From Mucilaginibacter sp. (GTDB lineage: Bacteria > Bacteroidota > Bacteroidia > Sphingobacteriales > Sphingobacteriaceae), in the NCBI GenBank assembly GCA_028288315.1, contig JAQBNY010000325.1, positions 1 through 20,522 of the forward strand: a stretch of DNA of 20,522 nt, given 5' to 3'. The notes under the pieces were generated by a model. It was given only the letters and a program-made list of their open reading frames with translations. It was not told where the DNA came from and did no database searches. The position numbers and the translations under genes are program-made. This document shows, piece by piece, positions 12,940 through 20,522 of this stretch; the stretch's first letter is position 1, and each line of letters begins with the position of its first letter.

Positions 12940-15900
12940 TTAGCTGATAGTTTGATATTCTAATTTTTCCAACACTTTTTTGTATTCTTTAGGATATACC
13001 TTAACAAATTGTGTTGATGCTTTATTCCAGTTTTTAAGTATGCTTTGCGCAACTTTACTACCTGTTAAATTAATATGCTTTTTAAGCAGGGCCATTATCT
13101 GCTCCTCATCTTTAAGTGATAGCGGATCAAGATCAACCATTTCTGTATTGCAATTATCTGCAAAAGTGTTGTTAGGGTTGTACACCCAGGCTAAACCACC
13201 ACTCATACCTGCCGCAAAGTTTCTTCCTGTTTCACCAAGGATAAGCGCCCGGCCACCTGTCATGTACTCACAACCATGATCGCCAATACCTTCAACAACA
13301 GTAGTAGCACCAGAGTTACGCACAGCGAAACGCTCGCCTGCCATACCTCTGATAAATACTTCGCCTGATGTAGCACCGTATAGAGCCACATTACCAATAA
13401 TAATGTTATTCTCTGGCTTAAAGGTGGCATTAGCTGCCGGATAAATAGCCAGCTGTGCGCCAGAAAGGCCCTTACCTACATAATCATTAGCTTCGCCCTC
13501 CAACTCAAAGGATATACCCTTGGTTGTAAAAGCGCCAAAACTTTGTCCGGCTGATCCTTTGAACTTGTAATTAATGGTATTATCAGGCAAACCTGCAGAA
13601 CCATATATTTTTGATATCTCGTTAGATAAAAGTGTACCAATTGTACGGTCAACATTCTTCACATCAAATGTTGCAAATACCGGTGTTTTATCCTCCAATG
13701 CTACTTTTGCATTCTTCAACAGTTCCCAATCAAGTATGGCATCCATACCATGATCTTGTTTTTCGCTGTTGTAAAGGGTCATGCCTTTGGTAATATTTAC
13801 CGGATGAAGTATTCCGCTTAAGTCAACCTTTTTGGCTTTCCAATTTTGGATACCTTCTTTAACTTTCAGGAATTGCACACGGCCAACCATTTCATTTACG
13901 GTACGGAAACCAAGCTCCGCCATTATTTCGCGCAGCTCTTCTGCCATAAAGCGGAACAGGTGCACAATATGATCAGGACTGCCGCTAAATAATTTCCTTA
14001 ATTCAGGATCTTGTGTGGCAACACCAACCGGGCAAGTATTTAAATGGCATTTACGCATCATAATACAGCCACCCGCAACAAGCGCCGCGGTAGCAACACC
14101 CCATTCCTCGGCACCCATCAATGTAGCAATTGCCAAATCACGACCGGTTTTTAGTTGGCCGTCTGTTTGTAATACCACACGGCTGCGCAGTTTGTTGCGT
14201 ACCAGTGTTTGGTGTGCTTCGGCTAGGCCAAGCTCCCATGGTAAACCCGCGTGCTTAACTGAACTTATTGGTGATGCACCTGTACCGCCATCATATCCGG
14301 CAATCAGGATAACATCGGCATGTGCTTTTGCAACACCTGCTGCAATAGTACCTACCCCTGCTTTTGATACCAGCTTAACGTTGATACGGGCAGCACGGTT
14401 AGCATTCTTTAAGTCGAATATTAATTGCGCCAAATCCTCAATTGAGTAAATATCATGGTGAGGCGGCGGAGATATTAAACCAACTCCAGGTGTAGAGTGA
14501 CGGGTTTTTGCAATCCAATCATCAACCTTGTGGCCGGGCAATTGTCCACCCTCGCCGGGTTTAGCGCCCTGTGCCATTTTTATCTGCAATTCATCGGCAT
14601 TAGTTAAGTAGTTGGAGGTTACCCCAAAACGTGCCGATGCAACTTGCTTAATAGCCGAGCGCATAGAATCGCCATTGGCCAGTTTCTCGTAGCGCATTTC
14701 ATCTTCACCACCTTCGCCGGTATTGCTTTTGCCACCAATTCGGTTCATGGCAATAGCTATTGTACTGTGTGCCTCATGCGAGATGGAACCGAAAGACATG
14801 GCACCTGTAGCAAAGCGTGTCATAATGCTTTCTATAGGCTCAACCTCATCAATACTTATTGATTCGCGGTGATGAGCAAAGTCAAGAAGACCACGTATGG
14901 TGAAATGCTTTTCTGTTTGCTCATTTATTGCGGCAGCGTAGTTTTTATATACCTGGTAACTGTTTGAGCGTGTTGCATGTTGCAGCAAGTGAACAGTTGT
15001 AGGATTAAATAAGTGAGCCTCTCCCCTGCGTTTCCATTGATATATACCACCTTCTGGCAATAAATGGCTCTCGGTTTTTGGACTGTTGAAACCAATTTTA
15101 TGTTTGCAAAGCGCTTCGCGGGCAATTTCATCTAAACCTAAGCCGCCAATACGGGTAACCGCACCAGAGAAATACCGATCAACCACTTCCTGGTTAATAC
15201 CCAATATCTCAAACACTTGTGAGCCGTGGTATGATTGCAATGTTGAGATTCCCATTTTTGAGAATATCTTTAACAAGCCATCATTAACCGATTTTACATA
15301 GTTTTTGTACAGATATTTAACATCCAGATCAGTTTCTAACTTGCCATTATTTTTTAATGTTTCAATTGTTGAAAGTGCCAGATAAGGGTTAATAGCAGTA
15401 GCACCAAATGCCAGCAAAGTAGCAAAATGGTGTACTTCCCAAACATCGCCTGTCTCGGCAACCAAACCTACTGCACCACGGCGGCCTTTTTTAATAAGGT
15501 GGTGATGCACAGCAGATACAGCCAGCAACATTGGTATTGGAGCGTGTTCAGAGTCGACAGCGCGGTCGCTTAATATAAGCACCTCAAAGCCATCATCAAC
15601 CGCGTCTTCGGCATAACGGCAAAGCCTTGCTATACCTCTTTCTAATGAGCCCGGCAAACCATCTGCATTAAAATAAGTTTGCAGCGTTTTGGCGTGGAAC
15701 AAACCGGTATCAATACTTCTTAATTTTTCTAACTGATGATTTTTAAGTATCGGATGGTTTAGCACCACGCAATGGCAATGCATTTTATCTTCATCAAGTA
15801 AATTGCCGTTGTTACCTATAAAGGTAGCCAAACTCATTACCAACCGTTCGCGGATAGGATCTATCGGCGGGTTGGTAACCTGGGCAAAAAACTGTTTAAA

Positions 15901-17463
15901 ATAACTTGAAAGATGCTGTGGCTTATCTGACAGTATTGCCAAAGGCACATCAGTACCCATTGATCCGATAGGCTCTTTACCATCCAATGCCATTGGCTTT
16001 ATAATGGTATCAATATCCTCGCGACTGTATCCAAATACCTGCTGGTAACGGTAAACAGAATCTGCAGATAGGCTTGCAAATGCCAAACGAGGCTCGGATA
16101 GTTCGCCTAAACGGATCTTATAATTCTCCAGCCAGGTGCCGTATGGCTGCTGGGTGGTAACTTGTTTCTTTATCTCTTCATCAGTAATGATCCTTCCCTT
16201 TTCGGTATCTATCAATAACATTTTGCCGGGCTGTAAACGGCCTTTTCTTAAAACGGTGCTTTCATCAATAGTTAAAGTACCAGCTTCTGATGCGGCAATT
16301 ACACGGCCATCATTAGTGATAACATAACGCAGCGGGCGTAGTCCGTTACGATCAAGCAAAGCACCTACTAATTTACCATCAGTAAAGGTGATAGCAGCAG
16401 GGCCATCCCATGGTTCCATTAAAGTAGCATGATATTCATAGAACGCCTTTTTAACCGGGTCCATTTGCTCGTTGCCATCCCATGCCTCAGGTATCAGCAT
16501 CATCATTACATGCGGTAATGAGCGGCCGGTATGCAGTAATATTTCAATAATGTTATCTAAACATGCCGAATCTGACTGGTTATTATCAATAACCGGCAAC
16601 AGCATATCCATTTCTTCGGCGGTGAAATAGGTAGACACATATGATTTTAAGCCAGAATAGAACCAATTTAAGTTACCTGTTAGGGTATTGATCTCGCCGT
16701 TATGCGCAATTAAGCGGAATGGTTGAGCCAGTTTCCATGAAGGGAAAGTATTGGTTGAAAACCTGGAGTGGATCATAGCAAAAGCTGATGCCATGCGCGG
16801 ATCTGTCAGGTCGGTAAAATATTTACGCAGTTGGTAAGTAGTTACCTGCCCTTTATAAATTATGGTACGGCAGCTTAATGATGTAAAGTAAAAATGCTCT
16901 GCAGCTGCCGGAATAGTTTCGGTAACTGTTTTGTTTATATAACGACGCAGAACGTATAATTTACGCTCAAAATCATCTGTATTTGTAATATGAAGCGGCC
17001 TCGGAATATAAAGCTGCTCACAATCAGGCTCGGCCTGGCGAGCGGTCTCGCCAATGGCGGTTGAATCAACTATTAGCTTACGGTAGCCTAGGTTCTGGAA
17101 ACCTAATTTTTCAATCGCGTTAGCTATAATTTTACGTGAAGCTTTCTTTAACGTAGGGTCTTTTGGGAAAAATATCATCCCTACACCATACTCCCCGGGT
17201 TCAGGAAGACTTATCTCTAAATTAGAGCATTCTTCCATTAAAAACTCATGAGGCAGCTGAATTAAAATACCTGCACCATCACCGGTTTCGGGGTCACAGC
17301 CGCAAGCGCCGCGGTGCTCCATATTCTCCAGCATGGTTAATGCGTCATCAATAATATGGTTAGATTTATGCCCGTTTATATTGGTTATAAACCCTGTTCC
17401 ACAGGAATCGTGCTCAAATTCCGGCCTGTAAAGGCCTTGCTGATTGCCATCTCTTTGATCCAT
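12940..17463 (-). CDS. gltB: Glutamate synthase large (alpha) subunit
   Basis: A 1507-residue enzyme making two glutamates from glutamine and 2-oxoglutarate. The N-terminal class II glutamine amidotransferase has its nucleophile at Cys21 (H-D-S-C-G-T-G-F) after a 20-residue propeptide that must be removed. That domain runs to about 430 and includes R-F-S-T-N-T-F-P-S-W and H-N-G-E-I-N-T. A central domain follows, then the FMN-binding synthase domain at about 800-1180 (G-Y-D-G-G-T-G-A-S-P). The 3Fe-4S cysteines C-I-M-M-R-K-C-H-L-N-T-C are near 1130. The C-terminal beta-helix (G-x-x-x-G repeats, about 1250-1440) ends the protein. Length and domains are standard. The ATG at 17461-17463 is supported by the fixed spacing to Cys21. 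Confidence 0.97.
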   Translation of the reverse strand: MDQRDGNQQGLYRPEFEHDSCGTGFITNINGHKSNHIIDDALTMLENMEHRGACGCDPETGDGAGILIQLPHEFLMEECSNLEISLPEPGEYGVGMIFFPKDPTLKKASRKIIANAIEKLGFQNLGYRKLIVDSTAIGETARQAEPDCEQLYIPRPLHITNTDDFERKLYVLRRYINKTVTETIPAAAEHFYFTSLSCRTIIYKGQVTTYQLRKYFTDLTDPRMASAFAMIHSRFSTNTFPSWKLAQPFRLIAHNGEINTLTGNLNWFYSGLKSYVSTYFTAEEMDMLLPVIDNNQSDSACLDNIIEILLHTGRSLPHVMMMLIPEAWDGNEQMDPVKKAFYEYHATLMEPWDGPAAITFTDGKLVGALLDRNGLRPLRYVITNDGRVIAASEAGTLTIDESTVLRKGRLQPGKMLLIDTEKGRIITDEEIKKQVTTQQPYGTWLENYKIRLGELSEPRLAFASLSADSVYRYQQVFGYSREDIDTIIKPMALDGKEPIGSMGTDVPLAILSDKPQHLSSYFKQFFAQVTNPPIDPIRERLVMSLATFIGNNGNLLDEDKMHCHCVVLNHPILKNHQLEKLRSIDTGLFHAKTLQTYFNADGLPGSLERGIARLCRYAEDAVDDGFEVLILSDRAVDSEHAPIPMLLAVSAVHHHLIKKGRRGAVGLVAETGDVWEVHHFATLLAFGATAINPYLALSTIETLKNNGKLETDLDVKYLYKNYVKSVNDGLLKIFSKMGISTLQSYHGSQVFEILGINQEVVDRYFSGAVTRIGGLGLDEIAREALCKHKIGFNSPKTESHLLPEGGIYQWKRRGEAHLFNPTTVHLLQHATRSNSYQVYKNYAAAINEQTEKHFTIRGLLDFAHHRESISIDEVEPIESIMTRFATGAMSFGSISHEAHSTIAIAMNRIGGKSNTGEGGEDEMRYEKLANGDSMRSAIKQVASARFGVTSNYLTNADELQIKMAQGAKPGEGGQLPGHKVDDWIAKTRHSTPGVGLISPPPHHDIYSIEDLAQLIFDLKNANRAARINVKLVSKAGVGTIAAGVAKAHADVILIAGYDGGTGASPISSVKHAGLPWELGLAEAHQTLVRNKLRSRVVLQTDGQLKTGRDLAIATLMGAEEWGVATAALVAGGCIMMRKCHLNTCPVGVATQDPELRKLFSGSPDHIVHLFRFMAEELREIMAELGFRTVNEMVGRVQFLKVKEGIQNWKAKKVDLSGILHPVNITKGMTLYNSEKQDHGMDAILDWELLKNAKVALEDKTPVFATFDVKNVDRTIGTLLSNEISKIYGSAGLPDNTINYKFKGSAGQSFGAFTTKGISFELEGEANDYVGKGLSGAQLAIYPAANATFKPENNIIIGNVALYGATSGEVFIRGMAGERFAVRNSGATTVVEGIGDHGCEYMTGGRALILGETGRNFAAGMSGGLAWVYNPNNTFADNCNTEMVDLDPLSLKDEEQIMALLKKHINLTGSKVAQSILKNWNKASTQFVKVYPKEYKKVLEKLEYQTIS

Positions 17464-17678
17464 TTCTTTATCCGTTTTTTTAAGATACGGGTAATAACGA
17501 AATTAACGAATTTCAATATTTTTACAGAATCTATATTAATTTTTTATATATCATTAAAAAAATGGGCTTTTTTTACAACTTAATTATTAAGTCGACAATA
17601 AACATATACTTTATATACGAAAATTATAATTTTATAGTGTTAATTGGTATGCACACATAGTAAATTCACTTATTACAC

Positions 17679-17686
17679 TAATTTTG
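17679..17686 (+). promoter_or_regulatory. Candidate -7 element for the HAD phosphatase gene
   Basis: TAATTTTG matches the Bacteroidota TAnnTTTG consensus and sits 20 nt before the ATG at 17707. No TTTG is seen at the normal upstream distance, so this is only a partial promoter match. The same divergent region holds an AT palindrome at 17620-17633. Confidence 0.3.
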
Positions 17687-17706
17687 CGCAAATTGTACTA
17701 TATCCT

Positions 17707-18204
17707 ATGAATATGCCCGAAAAAAATAAAGCAGTTTTTTTAGATCGTGATGGTGTTTTGAATAAGGAAATGGGCGACTACGTATGTCGCCTGGAAGATT
17801 TTCATGTGCTGGATAATTTTGATGCTTTAAAGGAACTACAGGACAGAGGCTACATGCTTTTGGTTGCTACCAACCAGGGCGGTATTGCCAAAGGCTGGTA
17901 TGATGTTGCTGAGCTTACCAAAATGCACAATCATTTAAAACAGGTTTATCAGGACAGAGGTGTTGAGCTAACTGACTTTTTTTATTGCCCTCATCACCCC
18001 AACTTTACCGGCGACTGCGATTGCCGTAAACCCAAACCGGGGCTTTTACTGCAAGGCATTGAAAAATACAACATTGATCCGGCCAAATCATACTTTATTG
18101 GCGACCGCGAACGCGATGTGGAAGCAGGCACAGCAGCAGGTGTAAAAGGTATTTTAATAAACAGCGATCAGCCGCTAAGTACTGTGTTGGATTTGATTGA
18201 TTAG
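17707..18204 (+). CDS. HAD-IIIA phosphatase, GmhB/HisB-N-like
   Basis: A 165-residue HAD-superfamily phosphatase. Motif I F-L-D-R-D-G-V-L-N has the nucleophile Asp13 and acid Asp15, motif II is V-A-T-N-Q-G-G-I, motif III Lys lies in C-R-K-P-K-P-G, and motif IV is F-I-G-D-R-E-R-D-V near 130. A zinc site Cys94-x-His96 and Cys104-x-Cys106 is typical of D-glycero-D-manno-heptose-1,7-bisphosphate 7-phosphatase (GmhB) and of the HisB N-terminal domain. GmhB, for heptose precursors of LPS, is the better call because the protein is single-domain and matches its length. A histidine leader lies about 2.2 kb downstream, so a histidinol-phosphatase role is a minor alternative. ATG 17707 was chosen over an upstream in-frame TTG at 17644. 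Confidence 0.88.
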   Translation: MNMPEKNKAVFLDRDGVLNKEMGDYVCRLEDFHVLDNFDALKELQDRGYMLLVATNQGGIAKGWYDVAELTKMHNHLKQVYQDRGVELTDFFYCPHHPNFTGDCDCRKPKPGLLLQGIEKYNIDPAKSYFIGDRERDVEAGTAAGVKGILINSDQPLSTVLDLID

Positions 18205-18366
18205 TGAAACTATAATAGAATTTAACCCATAGCTTTCACAAATACAGCACTTTATTTTAATAATTAAGCTTTGTAAACTATGTGTTGTTACCTTAGTATA
18301 CTCTGTGGTTAATTATTACATATTTCAAAAACAAACAATTAGGCGTTTATATCCTTTATCACGTTA

Positions 18367-19890
18367 ATGGCATTTTTCCGCAACATAAAAAATTACGACA
18401 CCTTATTTGCCTGTGCAATAGCTTTTTATTTAATATGTGTATTTACCAGCTACAGTGGTATAGGGGTATCTCCAGATTCTATTATGTACACCAGCGCGGC
18501 CCGCAACTTTAGTACAAATGGCACGCTGCAAACGTTCAACCACATTCCAATTGTTGATTTTCCTGTGTTTTACCCGCTTTTTTTGGGGAGCATTATGATT
18601 ATCACCCATACAGACCCGGTTGCATTTGGGGCCATACTAGACAGCATTTTGTTTGCCTCGCTTATATTTACCAGCGGATGGATCATGAACCGCTTTGTGC
18701 CATCATCACAACTATACAAATGGTTAATGCTGATAGCCATTGTGCTAAGTCCAGCCCTGTTACAGGTATATACCTACCTATGGTCGGAGACTTTATTTAT
18801 CCTCGAGATACTATTCTTTATCATTGCTTTTCGTGAGTACCTTTTAAAGCATACCGTTAAAACGCTTATTATAGCTGCCGCAATTGCAGCCATTAGCTGC
18901 GTTACCCGTTACGCTGCAGTAACTATAGTGGGTACGGGTGGCTTACTTTTATTACTGGACAGGACGCTGATACTTAAAAAGAAGATCATACATATATTAA
19001 TATATGGTTTCGTATCCATATCGCTACTGGTTACAAATTTGATTGTTAACTCCCTGCATACAGGCACAGGCACTGGTCCGCGAGAGCCTTCTATTACGCC
19101 TTTCACAAAAAACCTGTACTATTTTGGTACCGTTATGTGCGATTGGATGGGATTTACTCCTGCGCAATATTTCCTGGCCATACCTATTGCAACTATTATG
19201 CTGCTGGGCTTTGTTGCGGCGCTTACTTATAACTATTACCGCCGGCACTTAAACAGTTATGAAAACCTTGCCATCACCTTTTCATTGGTTTATGGGTTGT
19301 TCATTATTGTTTCGGCTACCTTTTCGCGGTACGAACGCATTAATCACCGTTTATTGTCACCGCTATTTATTACTTCTTTGTGGGCATACACCAGTTGGGG
19401 TTTACTATGGTTAAAAAGCATCAATGTTAAAAGAACCCGAATGATTGCAGGGACTATAATGACCATATTAATGCTGGGATTTATTACTAAGGAATTTTTG
19501 ATTGATTATGACCGCTACAAAGATCAGGTTGCTGATGATTATGGGAATCCCGGTTATACTGACAGCAGCTGGATGGAATCGGAATTCGCGGCATACTTGA
19601 AGAAGATGGACAAAAGTATGTTTGACCCAAAAGTAACCATTTATACAGATGCACATGAGGCGGTCTATTTTTTTTCGGGATTATCATCCTATTTGGTGCC
19701 GCATAGGTTCTTTAAAAAAGATGTTAAAAAATTCTACGAGATAAAACGCTTCTACCTTATATGGTTCAATAATCTGGAGAACCCCGAACTGATCAATATA
19801 AAGGATATTGAAAAAGTAAAAAAACTAAAGCTGATAAAGAAGTTTGATGAAGGGGCAATTTATGAGTACGAGGGAGAAAAGCAGAATTAA
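18367..19890 (+). CDS. Polytopic membrane protein, probable GT-C glycosyltransferase
   Basis: A 507-residue protein with about ten or more transmembrane helices over residues 10-390 and a soluble C-terminal tail of about 120 residues. The first luminal loop has the acidic segment S-P-D-S-I-M-Y-T-S-A-A-R-N near 35-47, the position where GT-C enzymes (ArnT, PMT and DUF2029 types) carry catalytic or metal-binding acidic residues. A T-Y-L-W-S-E-T motif follows near 138-144. Such enzymes move sugars from polyprenyl-phosphate donors to lipids, glycans or proteins; the acceptor is unknown. It stands alone, 162 nt after the phosphatase, and the repeat element begins within 10 nt of its stop. Confidence 0.78.
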   Translation: MAFFRNIKNYDTLFACAIAFYLICVFTSYSGIGVSPDSIMYTSAARNFSTNGTLQTFNHIPIVDFPVFYPLFLGSIMIITHTDPVAFGAILDSILFASLIFTSGWIMNRFVPSSQLYKWLMLIAIVLSPALLQVYTYLWSETLFILEILFFIIAFREYLLKHTVKTLIIAAAIAAISCVTRYAAVTIVGTGGLLLLLDRTLILKKKIIHILIYGFVSISLLVTNLIVNSLHTGTGTGPREPSITPFTKNLYYFGTVMCDWMGFTPAQYFLAIPIATIMLLGFVAALTYNYYRRHLNSYENLAITFSLVYGLFIIVSATFSRYERINHRLLSPLFITSLWAYTSWGLLWLKSINVKRTRMIAGTIMTILMLGFITKEFLIDYDRYKDQVADDYGNPGYTDSSWMESEFAAYLKKMDKSMFDPKVTIYTDAHEAVYFFSGLSSYLVPHRFFKKDVKKFYEIKRFYLIWFNNLENPELINIKDIEKVKKLKLIKKFDEGAIYEYEGEKQN

Positions 19891-19989
19891 TTCTGTCACT
19901 CGGCTGGAACGTACAGGTGTTCGGAAGATTGATATTACAACAAAATTCCCCTCTTGAGAGTAATAGCCTATGAATAGACATTAACAGGA

Positions 19990-20004
19990 AGCTCCTACGG
20001 AGCT
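19990..20004. repeat. Short palindrome AGCTCC-TAC-GGAGCT
   Basis: A perfect 6-bp stem with a TAC loop. It is preceded by AACAGGA, and a nearly identical unit occurs at 20039-20053. Confidence 0.7.
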
Positions 20005-20038
20005 GAGCGTTTTCTTTAGCTCAAATCTATAAACAGGT

Positions 20039-20053
20039 AGCTCCTACGGAGCC
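20039..20053. repeat. Short palindrome AGCTCC-TAC-GGAGCC
   Basis: A second copy of the same hairpin with one arm mismatch, preceded by AACAGGT. It forms a direct repeat with 19990-20004, 49 nt apart. Confidence 0.7.
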
Positions 20054-20067
20054 ATTTGGCCATTAAA

Positions 20068-20080
20068 GTCCCAGCGGGAC
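20068..20080. repeat. Short palindrome GTCCC-AGC-GGGAC
   Basis: A perfect 5-bp GC-rich stem with a 3-nt loop near the centre of the palindromic element. It is of different sequence from the two AGCTCC hairpins but the same design. Confidence 0.65.
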
Positions 20081-20335
20081 ACCCTATTTATAGAAAATAA
20101 ACAGAAAAAATTTAGCTCCGTAAGTGCTTCCTTACTGGCTCTGTCTTTTCATGTGCTATTACCCTCAAGAGAGGGAAATAGCACATCCTCCCGCTTCTTT
20201 TTAATCTTCCAAACACCTGTGGGTTAGAGCCGAGCGACTAAAGGTGTAAAATTACATAAGCACTTATACAAATTGTCAGTTTGCCAAAAAATCATTTAAA
20301 AATTTATATTTATTACAATCAAATTCACTTTTAAT

Positions 20336-20365
20336 TTTGATTTAATAAACAACTCTCTATATTTG
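20336..20365 (+). promoter_or_regulatory. Promoter of the histidine leader transcript
   Basis: TTTG at 20336-20339, an 18-nt spacer, then a perfect TATATTTG at 20358-20365. This is the best Bacteroidota sigma-A-type promoter in the window. The transcript would start near 20371, about 30 nt before the leader ATG. Confidence 0.78.
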
Positions 20366-20384
20366 CGCTTCTTATCTATAGTTT

Positions 20385-20508
20385 TACTATAATAAAAAAA
20401 ATGGAAAAGTTTAAACTACATCATCTGCATCTGCATCACCACCCTGTGGTGAATAGATAATGTATGTTTCTACGCGAAATAACAACCCTCCGTTTTTTTA
20501 TTATAGTA
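20385..20508 (+). promoter_or_regulatory. Attenuator region: hairpin in the leader and flanking 16-bp inverted repeat
   Basis: A 7-bp stem within 20436-20452 (core CACCAC/GTGGTG, loop CCT) covers the last two His codons and is a candidate pause hairpin. Around the whole leader ORF, TACTATAATAAAAAAA at 20385-20400 is perfectly complementary to 20493-20508. Pairing would enclose the leader and sequester its start region. Just before the right arm, AACAACCCTCCG (20481-20492) may pair with sequence beyond the window to form the terminator or antiterminator. The terminator itself is not visible here. Confidence 0.55.
20401..20460 (+). CDS. Histidine operon leader peptide
   Basis: A 19-residue ORF, MEKFKLHHLHLHHHPVVNR, with six His codons among eight consecutive codons (residues 7-14). 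This is the classical signature of a his attenuator, where stalling at His codons under histidine shortage shifts the nascent RNA from a terminator to an antiterminator. It follows a perfect promoter and an A-rich start region. A hairpin lies inside the ORF right after the His run (20437-20451). The stop is followed by untranslated sequence to the window end, so the regulated gene, by analogy hisG, must lie beyond it. Known enterobacterial HisL is similar in size and His density but differs in sequence. Confidence 0.85.
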   Translation: MEKFKLHHLHLHHHPVVNR

Positions 20509-20522
20509 CCCTTAAACTCAAC

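Larger units (their letters stand above)
19896..20237. repeat. Palindromic MITE/REPIN-like interspersed element
   Basis: Outer arms at 19896-19930 and 20203-20237 are inverted copies matching at 29 of 35 positions. A second inverted pair lies inside: 19945-19972 and 20151-20180, sharing the core CTCTTGAG and GTAATAGC with a small indel. The centre holds several short hairpins. There is no ORF. The layout suits a non-autonomous mobile or repetitive element, but only a genome search would prove multiple copies. It separates the glycosyltransferase gene from the histidine leader. Confidence 0.65.

Noticed and set aside
14015..14449. Rightward ORF inside gltB
   Set aside because: Antisense to the highly conserved FMN-binding and iron-sulfur region of gltB; no independent features.
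17620..17633. Perfect 14-bp palindrome AAAATTATAATTTT in the gltB/phosphatase divergent region
   Set aside because: It consists only of A and T in a very AT-rich stretch, so it is likely by chance. It could be an operator but nothing supports that.
17644..17706. Upstream TTG start for the HAD phosphatase
   Set aside because: It adds 21 residues before motif I and would include the candidate -7 element; ATG 17707 fits family length.

Overview
The window looks like a chromosomal segment of an AT-rich Bacteroidota, most likely Sphingobacteriaceae (Mucilaginibacter/Pedobacter-like). That assignment is an inference. It rests on TAnnTTTG-type -7 elements with TTTG about 18-19 nt upstream, A-rich translation starts without Shine-Dalgarno sequences, Bacteroidota-style lipoprotein signals, and a large MG2/carboxypeptidase-regulatory/plug-like exported protein.

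Layout. 1-74 is the 5' end of a leftward gene for an exported protein. 412-1903 is a tandem cluster of seven very short exported proteins, of which only two exceed 60 codons. All seven end at the stop codon with the same tail, consensus K-D-V-G-T-A-D-COOH. Genes 4, 5 and 6 carry 2, 4 and 4 in-frame copies of a 9-residue unit, TKKDVGTAD, and genes 5 and 6 are a 267-bp tandem duplication. I recognise no named family, and this is the best candidate here for an undescribed system. A hairpin terminator separates it from a leftward lipoprotein gene (2024-2524). Next come a 71-aa conserved small protein (3012-3227) with a promoter-like element and a foldable 5' UTR, a leftward CYTH-domain protein, the 901-aa MG2-type exported protein, a DUF1761 membrane protein, an aldo/keto reductase, a small orphan protein, and a leftward YciI-like protein.

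8946-11344 is a rightward cluster: galactokinase, a SpoU/TrmH-family RNA methyltransferase and a YdeI/OmdA-like protein. It ends at an 18-bp perfect hairpin shared with the leftward gltB-gltD operon (17463 to 11450), which encodes both glutamate synthase subunits for ammonia assimilation. Divergent from gltB lie a GmhB/HisB-N-like HAD phosphatase and then a multi-pass GT-C-type glycosyltransferase. The phosphatase may serve heptose (LPS or glycan) synthesis.

The right end (19891-20522) has two parts. The first is a palindromic, MITE/REPIN-like repeat of about 340 bp. The second is a well-formed histidine-operon attenuator leader: promoter TTTG-N18-TATATTTG, then a 19-residue leader peptide with six His codons within eight. 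The leader is bracketed by a perfect 16-bp inverted repeat. The his structural genes would lie just beyond the window.
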